Positions 44,730 through 52,058 of a DNA stretch of 64,000 bases are shown one piece after another (the first letter of the stretch is position 1; every line of letters starts with the position of its first letter). The notes under the pieces are model-generated. The model saw nothing but the letters and a program-made list of their open reading frames with translations. It ran no database searches and was not told the origin of the DNA. The position numbers were made by a program, and so were the translations under genes. The stretch lies in assembly GCA_049322335.1 (NCBI GenBank), contig JBMORL010000081.1, positions 1 to 64,000 on the forward strand, in the 5' to 3' direction. Source of the stretch: JBMORL01 sp049322335 (GTDB lineage: Bacteria; Bacteroidota; Bacteroidia; Flavobacteriales_D; UBA2798).

Positions 44730-45533
44730 ATGAATATTACCATTATCGGCTGCGGAAATATCGGGATGATTTATGCCCGCGCCTTTCATAAATACAACAT
44801 TGTCGGCAATCGCCACCTTTTTGTGGTGGAGCAAAACAAAGAGCGAAGAAAGGAAATTGAAAAAGAAAAACTGGCACAGGCGTTTGGTTCGGTAAACCCC
44901 GGAATAAAAGAAAGCGAAATCATTCTTCTTTCAGTTAAGCCACAGGATTTTCAATCCATCAAAAAAGACCTGAAGAAATACCTCGGAAAAAAAACTATTT
45001 TACTTTCTGTAATGGCGGGAATCACTATCAGGCGTTTGCAAAAAGAACTGAATCATAAAATTGTTTTACGTGCTATGCCCAATTCACCCATCGAACTGGG
45101 AATGGGAATGACCGGTTTTTGTGCGGGAAAAGAAGTAAGTACCGAACAGGTGAGAAAAGCAGAATATCTTTTGTCTACAACGGGACGCACAGTATTTTTT
45201 GACGATGAAAAAATGATGAATGCTGTTACTGCAGTTAGCGGAAGCGGCCCGGCCTACTTTTTTTATTTTGTAAAACAACTCACCGAAGCAGGAAAGAAAA
45301 TGGGGTTTGATGAATCAGTAGCATCACTGCTGGTAAAACAAACCATGCTGGGCGCATTTCACCAGATGAATTCTTCTTCCAAATCGCTCGATGAACTGAT
45401 TGCTACTGTTGCTTCCAGGGGTGGTACTACTGAAGCTGCCCTTTCGCAATTCGAAAAAATGCATTTTCCTGAAGCGGTAATTTCAGGTTTGCTGAAAGCG
45501 GAAAAAAGAGGAGAAGAGTTGTCACAGAAATAA
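44730..45533 (+). CDS. proC: Pyrroline-5-carboxylate reductase
   Basis: A 267-residue ProC, catalysing the last step of proline synthesis (NAD(P)H-dependent). Rossmann motif ITIIGCGNIGMIYARAF (residues 3-19), LLSVKPQDF, MPNSPIELGMGMTGF and the signature AVSGSGPAYFFYFVKQLTEA with SRGGTTEAALSQFE match the family. It ends by overlapping the convergent phhA gene by 12 nt. Confidence 0.95.
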   Translation: MNITIIGCGNIGMIYARAFHKYNIVGNRHLFVVEQNKERRKEIEKEKLAQAFGSVNPGIKESEIILLSVKPQDFQSIKKDLKKYLGKKTILLSVMAGITIRRLQKELNHKIVLRAMPNSPIELGMGMTGFCAGKEVSTEQVRKAEYLLSTTGRTVFFDDEKMMNAVTAVSGSGPAYFFYFVKQLTEAGKKMGFDESVASLLVKQTMLGAFHQMNSSSKSLDELIATVASRGGTTEAALSQFEKMHFPEAVISGLLKAEKRGEELSQK

Positions 45534-46262
45534 TTTTTCTTTTTTTTCTTTTTTCATTTCCTCAACGATTTTTCTTATTTCGGGCAGCGACCGGTATAAT
45601 TGTTCAAATGAACGGATAACAAAATAGTTGTTCTGTATCATGTCATTCCGGAAGGAAGTATTCATAATGGTTTTTACATCAAAATCCTGCCGTTGCACAT
45701 GTTCCGAAAGACAATTTTCTGTTTCTCCCGATGAAGAAATAATGCCGGCCCCGTAAATTTTTATTTTCCCGTTTTCCTCCATCAGCCCGAATTCGATGGT
45801 GAACCAATATAATCTTCCCAGTGCTTCAATGATTTTTTCGTTTTCGATATTCTCCAAAGCAATTTCGCTGATACCTTTAAAAAAAGCAGTATAATTTTTA
45901 TCGGTGAGCAGCGGTACATGCCCGAATACATCGTGAAACATATCCGGTTCTTCAATGTAATCCAGTTGCGACTTTTTCCTCAACCAGCAGGTAGCGGTGA
46001 ATTGTTTCTGTGATAACGCCATAAAAAATTCTTTCTGTGGCGAAATATTCGGCACCACTTTCAAACTCCATCCGGTGAGCGGAGCCAGTCGTTTTTTGAT
46101 CTCTTCAAAATCGGGAATTTTTTCTTCAGAGAATCCAATCTTTTTTAGTGCATCAAGAAAGGCGTCCGCCACTTTCCCCTGCAGGTTGTTCATTTGCCGG
46201 TGGAAGAGAATTTTCCAAACTTCAAAGTCCCCGGTAGTATAGTTTTCGTAATGTTGCGTCAT
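45522..46262 (-). CDS. phhA: Phenylalanine 4-monooxygenase (phenylalanine hydroxylase)
   Basis: A 246-residue monofunctional, iron- and pterin-dependent hydroxylase that converts L-phenylalanine to L-tyrosine. The iron ligands are His110 and His115 in MFHDVFGHVPLL and Glu157 in YWFTIEFGL; EEPDMFHDVFGH is the family signature. There is no N-terminal regulatory domain, as usual in bacteria. Its 5' leader holds a Tyr-rich leader peptide and terminator, so expression is probably controlled by tyrosine supply. It is convergent with proC. Confidence 0.95.
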   Translation of the reverse strand: MTQHYENYTTGDFEVWKILFHRQMNNLQGKVADAFLDALKKIGFSEEKIPDFEEIKKRLAPLTGWSLKVVPNISPQKEFFMALSQKQFTATCWLRKKSQLDYIEEPDMFHDVFGHVPLLTDKNYTAFFKGISEIALENIENEKIIEALGRLYWFTIEFGLMEENGKIKIYGAGIISSSGETENCLSEHVQRQDFDVKTIMNTSFRNDMIQNNYFVIRSFEQLYRSLPEIRKIVEEMKKEKKEKLFL

Positions 46263-46280
46263 ATTTTTTGTTTTTGTTCA

Positions 46281-46314
46281 AATAAAAAATCCTCCCCGGT
46301 GGCCGGAAAGGATT
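46281..46314 (-). terminator. Attenuator terminator hairpin in the phhA leader
   Basis: Read on the minus strand, AATCCTTTCCGG (46314-46303) pairs with CCGGGGAGGATT (46299-46288): a 12-bp helix including two G-U pairs and a 3-nt loop, followed by TTTTATTT. It lies 25 nt before the phhA ATG and after the leader ORF. A matching T-run on the other side could also make it a plus-strand terminator, but in that direction no gene upstream needs one. Confidence 0.8.
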
Positions 46315-46356
46315 AAGTTTTTTCTTACAGAAACAATACTAAAACTCCCTTCCGGC
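46302..46356 (-). promoter_or_regulatory. Antiterminator pairing segments of the phhA attenuator
   Basis: On the minus strand GCCGGAAGGGA (46356-46346, inside leader codons 15-18) can pair with TCCTTTCCGGC (46312-46302, the 5' arm of the terminator) through 11 consecutive base pairs with one G-U. This helix excludes the terminator. A weaker CCGG/CCGG pair just upstream could protect the first segment. The geometry is that of a classic amino-acid attenuator. Confidence 0.75.
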
Positions 46357-46398
46357 ATTTTCCGGGCGGTAATAATAGTATAAAGTGATTCCTGTCAT
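46339..46398 (-). CDS. Tyrosine-rich leader peptide of phhA
   Basis: A 19-codon ORF ending in TAG encodes MTGITLYYYYRPENAGREF. Codons 7-10 (46369-46380) are TAC TAT TAT TAC, four consecutive tyrosines. The ORF lies in the leader of phhA, whose product makes tyrosine, and its final codons overlap the antiterminator segment. Stalling at the Tyr codons would leave codons 15-18 free to antiterminate; reading to the stop would cover them and let the terminator form. It is too short for ordinary gene calling. Function is inferred from design. Confidence 0.75.
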   Translation of the reverse strand: MTGITLYYYYRPENAGREF

Positions 46399-46403
46399 GG
46401 ATA

Positions 46404-46411
46404 CAAATGTA
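46404..46411 (-). promoter_or_regulatory. -7 box of the phhA leader
   Basis: The minus strand reads TACATTTG, a perfect TAnnTTTG, ending 5 nt before the leader-peptide ATG. Transcription would therefore start at or next to the ATG, suggesting leaderless translation. No good -33 box is visible. Confidence 0.5.
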
Positions 46412-46423
46412 AAGGCTTATTCT

Positions 46424-46451
46424 TTTGTTTCACTTCTTTTTTCTACCTTAG
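46424..46451 (+). promoter_or_regulatory. Candidate promoter of acs
   Basis: TTTG at 46424-46427 and TACCTTAG (one mismatch to TAnnTTTG) at 46444-46451 lie 16 nt apart and 20 nt before the ATG at 46472. Their position supports the shorter acs start. Confidence 0.35.
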
Positions 46452-46471
46452 TTGAATCAAAAATACCGTTT

Positions 46472-48385
46472 ATGCCCTACCGGATATCCAACTTTAGTGA
46501 ATACGAAGAAGAATACAAAAAAAGCGTGGAAAATCCTGAAAACTTCTGGGCTGAAAAAGCAGAACAGTTCACGTGGAAAAAAAAATGGAATTCCGTTTTA
46601 CAATGGAATTTTACTGATCCTGATGTAAAATGGTTTTCAGGCGGGAAATTAAATATCACCGAAAACTGCCTTGACCGCCATTTGAAAGAAAGAGGCGATC
46701 AAACAGCCATTATCTGGGAACCCAACGACCCGAATGAAAAAGGAAGAACATTTTCTTATCGGGAATTACATAACGAGGTGTGCCGGTTTGCCAACGTGCT
46801 GAAGAATAACGGAGCCAAAAAAGGAGATCGTATTTGTATTTACATGCCTATGGTTCCCGAACTGGCCATCGCTGTTTTGGCCTGCGCGCGCATGGGTGCT
46901 ATTCACTCGGTAGTTTTTGGGGGATTTTCTTTCCAGTCGCTGGCTGACCGGATTCATGATGCTGATTGCAATATGGTTGTCACAGCCGATGGCGCTTTTC
47001 GCGGAGCAAAGGATATTCCCCTTAAACCGGTAGTGGACGAAGCGTTGAAAACCTGTCCGACAGTGCAAAAAGTTATTGTGCTGAAACGCACGGCAAGTTA
47101 TATAGAAATGAAAGAAGGAAGAGATAGCTGGTGGCACGATGAAATTCAGAAAGTAAATGCAGATTGCCCTGCAGAAGAAATGGATGCGGAAGACAAACTT
47201 TTTATTCTATACACTTCCGGCTCCACCGGAAAACCTAAAGGCGTGGTGCATACCTGTGGTGGATACATGGTGTACACAGGATATACATTTCTGAATGTGT
47301 TTCAATATAACAACGCTCCCCTCTCCCCCGGGAGTGAGGTGTATTGGTGCACAGCTGACATCGGCTGGATCACCGGGCACAGTTATCTTGTTTATGGCCC
47401 GTTGTTAAATGGTGCCACTTCATTAATGTTTGAAGGAATTCCCACTTATCCCGATGCCGGAAGATTCTGGCAGGTGATTGATAAATACAAAGTGAATATT
47501 TTTTATACGGCACCAACGGCTATTCGTTCACTCGAAGCAATGGGCCTTGATTTTGTAAAACCCTATCGGCTGGATTCGCTTCGTGTATTGGGAACAGTAG
47601 GAGAACCCATCAACGAAGAGGCATGGATGTGGTATCATAAAAATATCGGAAAAGAAAAATGTCCGGTGGTTGACACCTGGTGGCAAACTGAAACAGGAGG
47701 AATTATGATTTCTCCGCTGGCAGGCATCACCAAAACAAAGCCCGGGTTTGCCACTTTGCCTTTACCGGGAGTACAACCTGTTTTACTGGATGAAAATGGA
47801 AAAGAACTACAGGGAAACGGTGTGGAAGGAAGATTATGTATGAAATTTCCCTGGCCGGGAATTATCAGAACCACTTACAACAATCACGAACGGTGTCGTG
47901 AAGCGTATTTTTCGCATTACAAAAATTATTATTTCACGGGCGATGGTTGCAGAAGAGATGAAGACGGATATTATCGCATCACGGGCAGGGTGGATGATGT
48001 TATAAAAGTTTCAGGACATTTATTGGGAACGGCAGAAATTGAAAATGCTATTAACCAGCATAAAGATGTGGTGGAAAGTGCTGTAGTGGGATTTCCGCAC
48101 GATATCAAGGGATGGGGAATTTATGCTTACGTTATTCTTGAACATAAACGCGAAGATACAGATGCATTGAAAAAAGAAGTAACCGATACCGTTACAAAAT
48201 TTATGGGCCCGATTGCAAAACCCGACAAAATTCAAATTGTAAGCGGGCTTCCCAAAACGCGTTCAGGGAAAATTATGCGGAGAATTTTGCGTAAAATTGC
48301 AGAAGGAGAGACTAAAAATTTAGGAGATACGTCCACACTTCTTGATCCGGCTGTGGTGGAAGAAATTAAAGAAGGGGCAATATAA
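46472..48385 (+). CDS. acs: Acetyl-CoA synthetase (acetate-CoA ligase, AMP-forming)
   Basis: A 637-residue enzyme that activates acetate to acetyl-CoA via acetyl-AMP in the cytoplasm. Motifs: YTSGSTGKPKGVVHTCGGY (about residues 246-264), VYWCTADIGWITGHSY, VDTWWQTETGG, YYFTGDGCRRDEDGYYRITG and the C-terminal KTRSGKIMRRILRK whose Lys is the usual acetylation site. ATG 46472 gives the normal N-terminus (MPYRISNFSEYEEEYKKSVE); the longer frame adds 29 unrelated residues and overlaps the promoter. Confidence 0.96.
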   Translation: MPYRISNFSEYEEEYKKSVENPENFWAEKAEQFTWKKKWNSVLQWNFTDPDVKWFSGGKLNITENCLDRHLKERGDQTAIIWEPNDPNEKGRTFSYRELHNEVCRFANVLKNNGAKKGDRICIYMPMVPELAIAVLACARMGAIHSVVFGGFSFQSLADRIHDADCNMVVTADGAFRGAKDIPLKPVVDEALKTCPTVQKVIVLKRTASYIEMKEGRDSWWHDEIQKVNADCPAEEMDAEDKLFILYTSGSTGKPKGVVHTCGGYMVYTGYTFLNVFQYNNAPLSPGSEVYWCTADIGWITGHSYLVYGPLLNGATSLMFEGIPTYPDAGRFWQVIDKYKVNIFYTAPTAIRSLEAMGLDFVKPYRLDSLRVLGTVGEPINEEAWMWYHKNIGKEKCPVVDTWWQTETGGIMISPLAGITKTKPGFATLPLPGVQPVLLDENGKELQGNGVEGRLCMKFPWPGIIRTTYNNHERCREAYFSHYKNYYFTGDGCRRDEDGYYRITGRVDDVIKVSGHLLGTAEIENAINQHKDVVESAVVGFPHDIKGWGIYAYVILEHKREDTDALKKEVTDTVTKFMGPIAKPDKIQIVSGLPKTRSGKIMRRILRKIAEGETKNLGDTSTLLDPAVVEEIKEGAI

Positions 48386-48386
48386 T

Positions 48387-49157
48387 TTGAAAATTTTTTT
48401 AACATACATAGTAAGCCTGGTGTGTGTTTTTACCGGAAGAGCACAGGAAGAGGAAATCAATCATGGAATCCGTTTTACTTATGCAGATACTATTATTAGC
48501 GGTTACCGTTTTTCTTTTTATGAAATGTATTTTTCACCTGTAACGGATAGTTCGGTGTTTATTTATATTCAGAGCGATGGAGTGGAGTCGGGAAATGGAA
48601 AGATCATCGGGTTTTATGAAGGAGCGGATAAAGTTTATTGTTTGGGCGAAAAAAACAACGGGCAGTTTTCAGGGCATTGGATAAGCTGGTATGTGAATGG
48701 CAGAGTGGAGTCGGAAGGAAAATTTAATCATTCCGGTTTAAAAAAAGGCGAGTGGAAATGGTATTTTGATGATGGGGGAATAAAAGGAGAAGCAGCTTTT
48801 GTAATGCGTTTCACTATTTTTAACCTCGTGGTACCGCGTTATTTTTCTTGTCCTGTTTTTTTCAATGAATATTACAGGAATGGAACAAAAAAAATAAATT
48901 ACGTTTTTGAAGACGGATGGTATCGTGAAAAAAACTGGTATGATAATGGACAGTTGAGGTATTCTGCCAGCCGCGATCGCGATACGCTGGAATACTATAC
49001 GAGGGAAGGCGTTCGTTGTTATTATGCTTTGCCGGAAGGAGATGTGATTTTTAATGATGAAGTACCCGATTCGTTATGTATTGCAGAAGGCGAATGGCCT
49101 CCGTTTGTTTCTGTTGAGGTGACCGCTTATCCTGTAAAAAATAAAATAAAATTTTAA
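48387..49157 (+). CDS. Exported MORN-repeat (YwqK-like) protein with TTG start
   Basis: A 256-residue protein with a signal peptide beginning MKIFLTYIVSLVCVFTGRAQ, encoded from TTG at 48387, one base after the acs stop; no ATG fits. Residues 95-150 hold MORN_2-type repeats (NNGQFSGHWISWYVNGRVES, GLKKGEWKWYFDDGGIKGE) and another pair near 185-215 (EYYRNGTKKINYVFEDG, YDNGQLRYSAS). MORN_2/YwqK-like proteins are common in Bacteroidota, with unclear roles. Probably cotranscribed with acs. Confidence 0.75.
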   Translation: MKIFLTYIVSLVCVFTGRAQEEEINHGIRFTYADTIISGYRFSFYEMYFSPVTDSSVFIYIQSDGVESGNGKIIGFYEGADKVYCLGEKNNGQFSGHWISWYVNGRVESEGKFNHSGLKKGEWKWYFDDGGIKGEAAFVMRFTIFNLVVPRYFSCPVFFNEYYRNGTKKINYVFEDGWYREKNWYDNGQLRYSASRDRDTLEYYTREGVRCYYALPEGDVIFNDEVPDSLCIAEGEWPPFVSVEVTAYPVKNKIKF

Positions 49158-49161
49158 AAAA

Positions 49162-49599
49162 ATGATCAATCACTTCACCGAAATCTTTCACCGCGACATC
49201 CAAAAATGGAAAGAAGAAATTCTTGCCTTTAAAAATGAAGAAGACCTTTGGAAAGTAAAAGGCGGATTTATAAATTCTGCAGGGAATCTTACCCTGCATA
49301 TCATCGGAAACCTGAATCATTTTATCGGTGCGCAGCTGGGCAACACCGGTTATATAAGGGAGCGCGAAAAAGAATTCTCCGATAAAAATGTTTTGCGTGA
49401 TGAAATGCTGAAGAATCTTGAATCGGCTTCGGCATTGGTAACAAAAGTTTTATCCGGGTTAAACGAAAACGATCTTGAAAAAATATTTCCGCTCAACACA
49501 TTTGGCGAAAACCGGAGTACACATTTTGTATTGCTGCAACTGGTTGCACATCTCAACTACCATTTAGGGCAGGTGAATGCGTTGAGGAGATTGCTGTAA
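49162..49599 (+). CDS. DinB-family (DUF1572-like) protein
   Basis: A 145-residue four-helix-bundle protein. HFTEIFHRDIQKW, LTLHIIGNLNHFIGAQLG and LLQLVAHLNYHLGQVNALRR contain the spaced histidines of the DinB/YfiT fold (one in HIIGNLNHF, one in HLNYHLGQ) that usually bind a divalent metal. DinB-like proteins act as thiol-dependent or metal hydrolases, but substrates are mostly unknown. It starts 4 nt after the MORN gene, and its stop abuts the convergent TPR-PD40 gene with no spacer. Confidence 0.85.
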   Translation: MINHFTEIFHRDIQKWKEEILAFKNEEDLWKVKGGFINSAGNLTLHIIGNLNHFIGAQLGNTGYIREREKEFSDKNVLRDEMLKNLESASALVTKVLSGLNENDLEKIFPLNTFGENRSTHFVLLQLVAHLNYHLGQVNALRRLL

Positions 49600-50931
49600 T
49601 CACCAGTTCGTTATAGACGAAACATCCACTACGTAAATATCCCTGTCGCCCACACCATTGGCGCGTACTGATGAAAAATACGCAGTCTTTCCATCGGGCG
49701 ATAACATGAAGTGGGTATCGTCATTTACTGAATTAAAAGGATAACCGAGATTTTTCGGTGTGTTCCAGTTGGTGCCGTTCCATTCGCTTACGAAAATATC
49801 ATAACCACCCATGCTGTTATGGCCTTTGGAAGAGAAGAAAAGATATTTTCCCGAAGGATGTAAAAACACAGTGGTTTCGTTGTATCCCGAGTTGAGATTG
49901 GTTACCGGGATAGGCTCACTCCATTTGCTTCCGTTTTTGGTGGCTTTAAAAATATCTGATCCTGCATTTTCTCCGTTGCGCTCGCTTACAAAATACAGGG
50001 TTTTTTCATCGGCAGTTAAAGTCGGGCAGGCATCAAAATAGGAAGTGTTCACTGCTTTTGCTCCTTTGGGAAGCAATTTGGCGGATCCCCATTTTCCCGA
50101 TTTAGCCATTTTGGCCACAGCTATATCACTGCTCTGTGTGTATTTGGAAATGTTTTGGGTTAAATACATAGTGGTTCCGTCAGGTGATATCCATCCGCAG
50201 TTGTCGAACTCGTCTGTGTTTAGTTTTCCTTCAACAGGTTCGGCTTCATTCCATGTGCCGTCTTCTTTTAGTGTGCAATAATAAATGTCTTCAAAAAAAT
50301 CATCATCTTCTGTGGTTAATCCACCCGTGCTTTGTGCTCTCCGTGAAGTGAGATAAAAAGTTTTTCCATCAGGAGCGAAAAGAGGAGAATAATCATCATG
50401 GCGGGAATTCACATTCAACCCGGCATTTACAATTTCAACACTCAGTGCTTTCGCCATAAAATCTTTGGCGTTTTTGCATTGCTGGATATAATAGTCTACA
50501 TCCATTTCCTTTAATTTTTGCGGAGTTAAAGTGGCTTTGAATTTTTCCATTGCAGTAATGGCATCATCCAGCTTTTCGAGGCGGTGAAGGATTTTTCCCT
50601 GAAGAAACTCAGCTTCCTTGCTTACATTGGCATCAAATTTCAACGCTTTGTCAATGTATTCTTTAGCGATATCAAAATTCATTAATGCAAAGTGACATTC
50701 CGCAATGCGGTAATGTGCCATCGCATGATTTTTATCTTCCGATAAAACTTCACGAAATGTATTTAGCGCTTCGCGGTATTGGCCGGCATATAATTTATTC
50801 TGGCCTTCCACCATTTTTTGAGCGATAATTCCCTTATCGAGAATATTAAGTGAACTGTCGGGTTCATTTCCCGCTTTTGACAGGGCACTGAAACCCATCA
50901 AGGCACAGACAATCAAAATCAATTTATTCAT
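49600..50931 (-). CDS. TPR plus PD40 propeller protein related to PorE but without OmpA domain
   Basis: A 443-residue exported protein. Signal peptide MNKLILIVCALMGFSALSKA; TPR region about 30-150 (KLYAGQYREALNTFREVLSE, AHYRIAECHFALMNFDIAKE); six or so PD40 blades from about 165 to the end (FAPDGKTFYLTSRRAQ, SPDGTTMYLTQNISK, HPSGKYLFFSSKGHNSMGGY). The same TPR-propeller layout is found in the PorE-like protein at 58085-60223, which adds a CRD and an OmpA domain. This shorter paralogue lacks a peptidoglycan anchor. ATG 50931 starts the signal peptide. Confidence 0.85.
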   Translation of the reverse strand: MNKLILIVCALMGFSALSKAGNEPDSSLNILDKGIIAQKMVEGQNKLYAGQYREALNTFREVLSEDKNHAMAHYRIAECHFALMNFDIAKEYIDKALKFDANVSKEAEFLQGKILHRLEKLDDAITAMEKFKATLTPQKLKEMDVDYYIQQCKNAKDFMAKALSVEIVNAGLNVNSRHDDYSPLFAPDGKTFYLTSRRAQSTGGLTTEDDDFFEDIYYCTLKEDGTWNEAEPVEGKLNTDEFDNCGWISPDGTTMYLTQNISKYTQSSDIAVAKMAKSGKWGSAKLLPKGAKAVNTSYFDACPTLTADEKTLYFVSERNGENAGSDIFKATKNGSKWSEPIPVTNLNSGYNETTVFLHPSGKYLFFSSKGHNSMGGYDIFVSEWNGTNWNTPKNLGYPFNSVNDDTHFMLSPDGKTAYFSSVRANGVGDRDIYVVDVSSITNW

Positions 50932-51018
50932 ACTTGCAGGTATTTTAACAAACATACGTAAAATTTCCCGGTTACAAAACAGGCCCATTGCTAAAACTTA
51001 AAGCCAACCTGTTGGTTT

Positions 51019-51783
51019 TTATTCCTTTTCTTTTGCCGCATAAACGGTTGTATTCAGGTCAACCACCTTGTGCATGGCAATGCAGCCGGCTACAATTCCC
51101 AAAACAGGAGCAAAAATTACGCCTATATCCCAGGGCACAAAAAACATTCCCGAAAAGATCAGTCCAAGACCCATGGAAAGTCCTGCATTTTGCCTCACAA
51201 ATTTCACACTTTGTTCTATATTCAGTCTTCGTCTTTCATTTACATAATCAATAAGACAAAATCCGTAGAAATAACTGTATACAATGAAAATAAAAACAGT
51301 TGTTGCAGGCTTTAGTGAGGGAATGAGTGTGGATAAAATAAACCAAAGGGCAAGAATGAAATACTGAACAACAAGATTCCCCGTAGCAATCCGAATGGCT
51401 CTGCGGATATCACTCCAGTATTGTTGCCGGGTGAAAGTATAGGTGTTTCCTGTAATGATTTTTTCTGTTCTGAGGCTAAGGCTGGTAAGTACGGGTGAAA
51501 GCAGCGTAAAAACCAGGTATTTCCTGAATTCATAAGCCAGTACTACCACCGAATGCAATAAAAAATAACGAACCATTTCCGACATCAGTTCACTGATAGT
51601 GGACACTTCTCCTATCTCGTGGCCGATGTCCAGGGATTTTTCCAGCTCATATCCGCCCCACAATATAAGTCCTGACAATACCAAAGGGGGAATAAAAAAA
51701 TGCCACAACCGGTTATCGGAAATGAATTTGATGGCATCCACATAGGAAGTAATGCCGGTTCGTAGCTGGGAGAAGAATTTCAT
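51019..51783 (-). CDS. EI24 domain (CysZ-like) membrane protein
   Basis: A 254-residue inner-membrane protein with about five to six hydrophobic segments (WHFFIPPLVLSGLILWGGY, VVLAYEFRKYLVFTLLSPVL, LVVQYFILALWFILSTLIPS, PATTVFIFIVYSYFYGFCLI). The pattern SQLRTGITSYVDAIKFISDN at the N-terminus and the central SLSLRTEKIITG region match the EI24/CysZ family, whose members include sulfate permease-like proteins. Substrate here is unknown. Confidence 0.85.
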   Translation of the reverse strand: MKFFSQLRTGITSYVDAIKFISDNRLWHFFIPPLVLSGLILWGGYELEKSLDIGHEIGEVSTISELMSEMVRYFLLHSVVVLAYEFRKYLVFTLLSPVLTSLSLRTEKIITGNTYTFTRQQYWSDIRRAIRIATGNLVVQYFILALWFILSTLIPSLKPATTVFIFIVYSYFYGFCLIDYVNERRRLNIEQSVKFVRQNAGLSMGLGLIFSGMFFVPWDIGVIFAPVLGIVAGCIAMHKVVDLNTTVYAAKEKE

Positions 51784-51800
51784 TGGCTAAAGGTAAGAAA

Positions 51801-52027
51801 AACCTCACCCCCGGCCTCTCTCCGCGAGAGAGGGGAGTAAATACGAAAATCCTTTTGAGAATAAAATCAATAGATTTTATTCCACAAACACCCCCCTTCC
51901 TCGCAGAGAAGGGCCGGGGTCAAACCAGATTTGAATGAAGAAATGAAGAAACCAAAATGAAATATGAACTGGAAACAAAAATATTTCCCCCCCCTCTCTC
52001 GCGGAGAGGGGGCGGGGGGGTGAGGTT
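51801..52027. repeat. Clustered GC-rich palindromes forming a 227-nt inverted structure
   Basis: A copy at 51801-51837 (aacctcaccccc, then CCTCTCT/AGAGAGG stem) is matched, in inverted orientation, by 51988-52027 (CCCCTCTC/GAGAGGGG stem, ending tgaggtt). A third, weaker copy at 51891-51921 lies between them, along with a TAAAATC/GATTTTA hairpin near 51863. The unit fills the divergent gap before purB. It resembles a REP-like or MITE-like element and has a fourth copy at 60246-60285. Confidence 0.75.
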
Positions 52028-52034
52028 AATTTGC

Positions 52035-52042
52035 TATTTTTG
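52035..52042 (+). promoter_or_regulatory. -7 box for purB
   Basis: TATTTTTG, a perfect TAnnTTTG, 16 nt before the ATG at 52059 and just after the palindromic repeat unit. A -33 box would fall within the repeat. Confidence 0.5.
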
Positions 52043-52058
52043 CATTTTAGTACGCCCA

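Noticed and set aside
46281..46314. Ordinary terminator between two genes
   Set aside because: The flanking genes are divergent, so no upstream gene needs it; its place after a Tyr-codon leader ORF favours attenuation.
46385..46471. 29-codon extension of acs
   Set aside because: Covers the divergent promoter region and matches no acs N-terminus.
51957..52058. Extension of purB through the GC-rich repeat
   Set aside because: The extra residues simply translate the palindromic repeat; ATG 52059 is the normal start.
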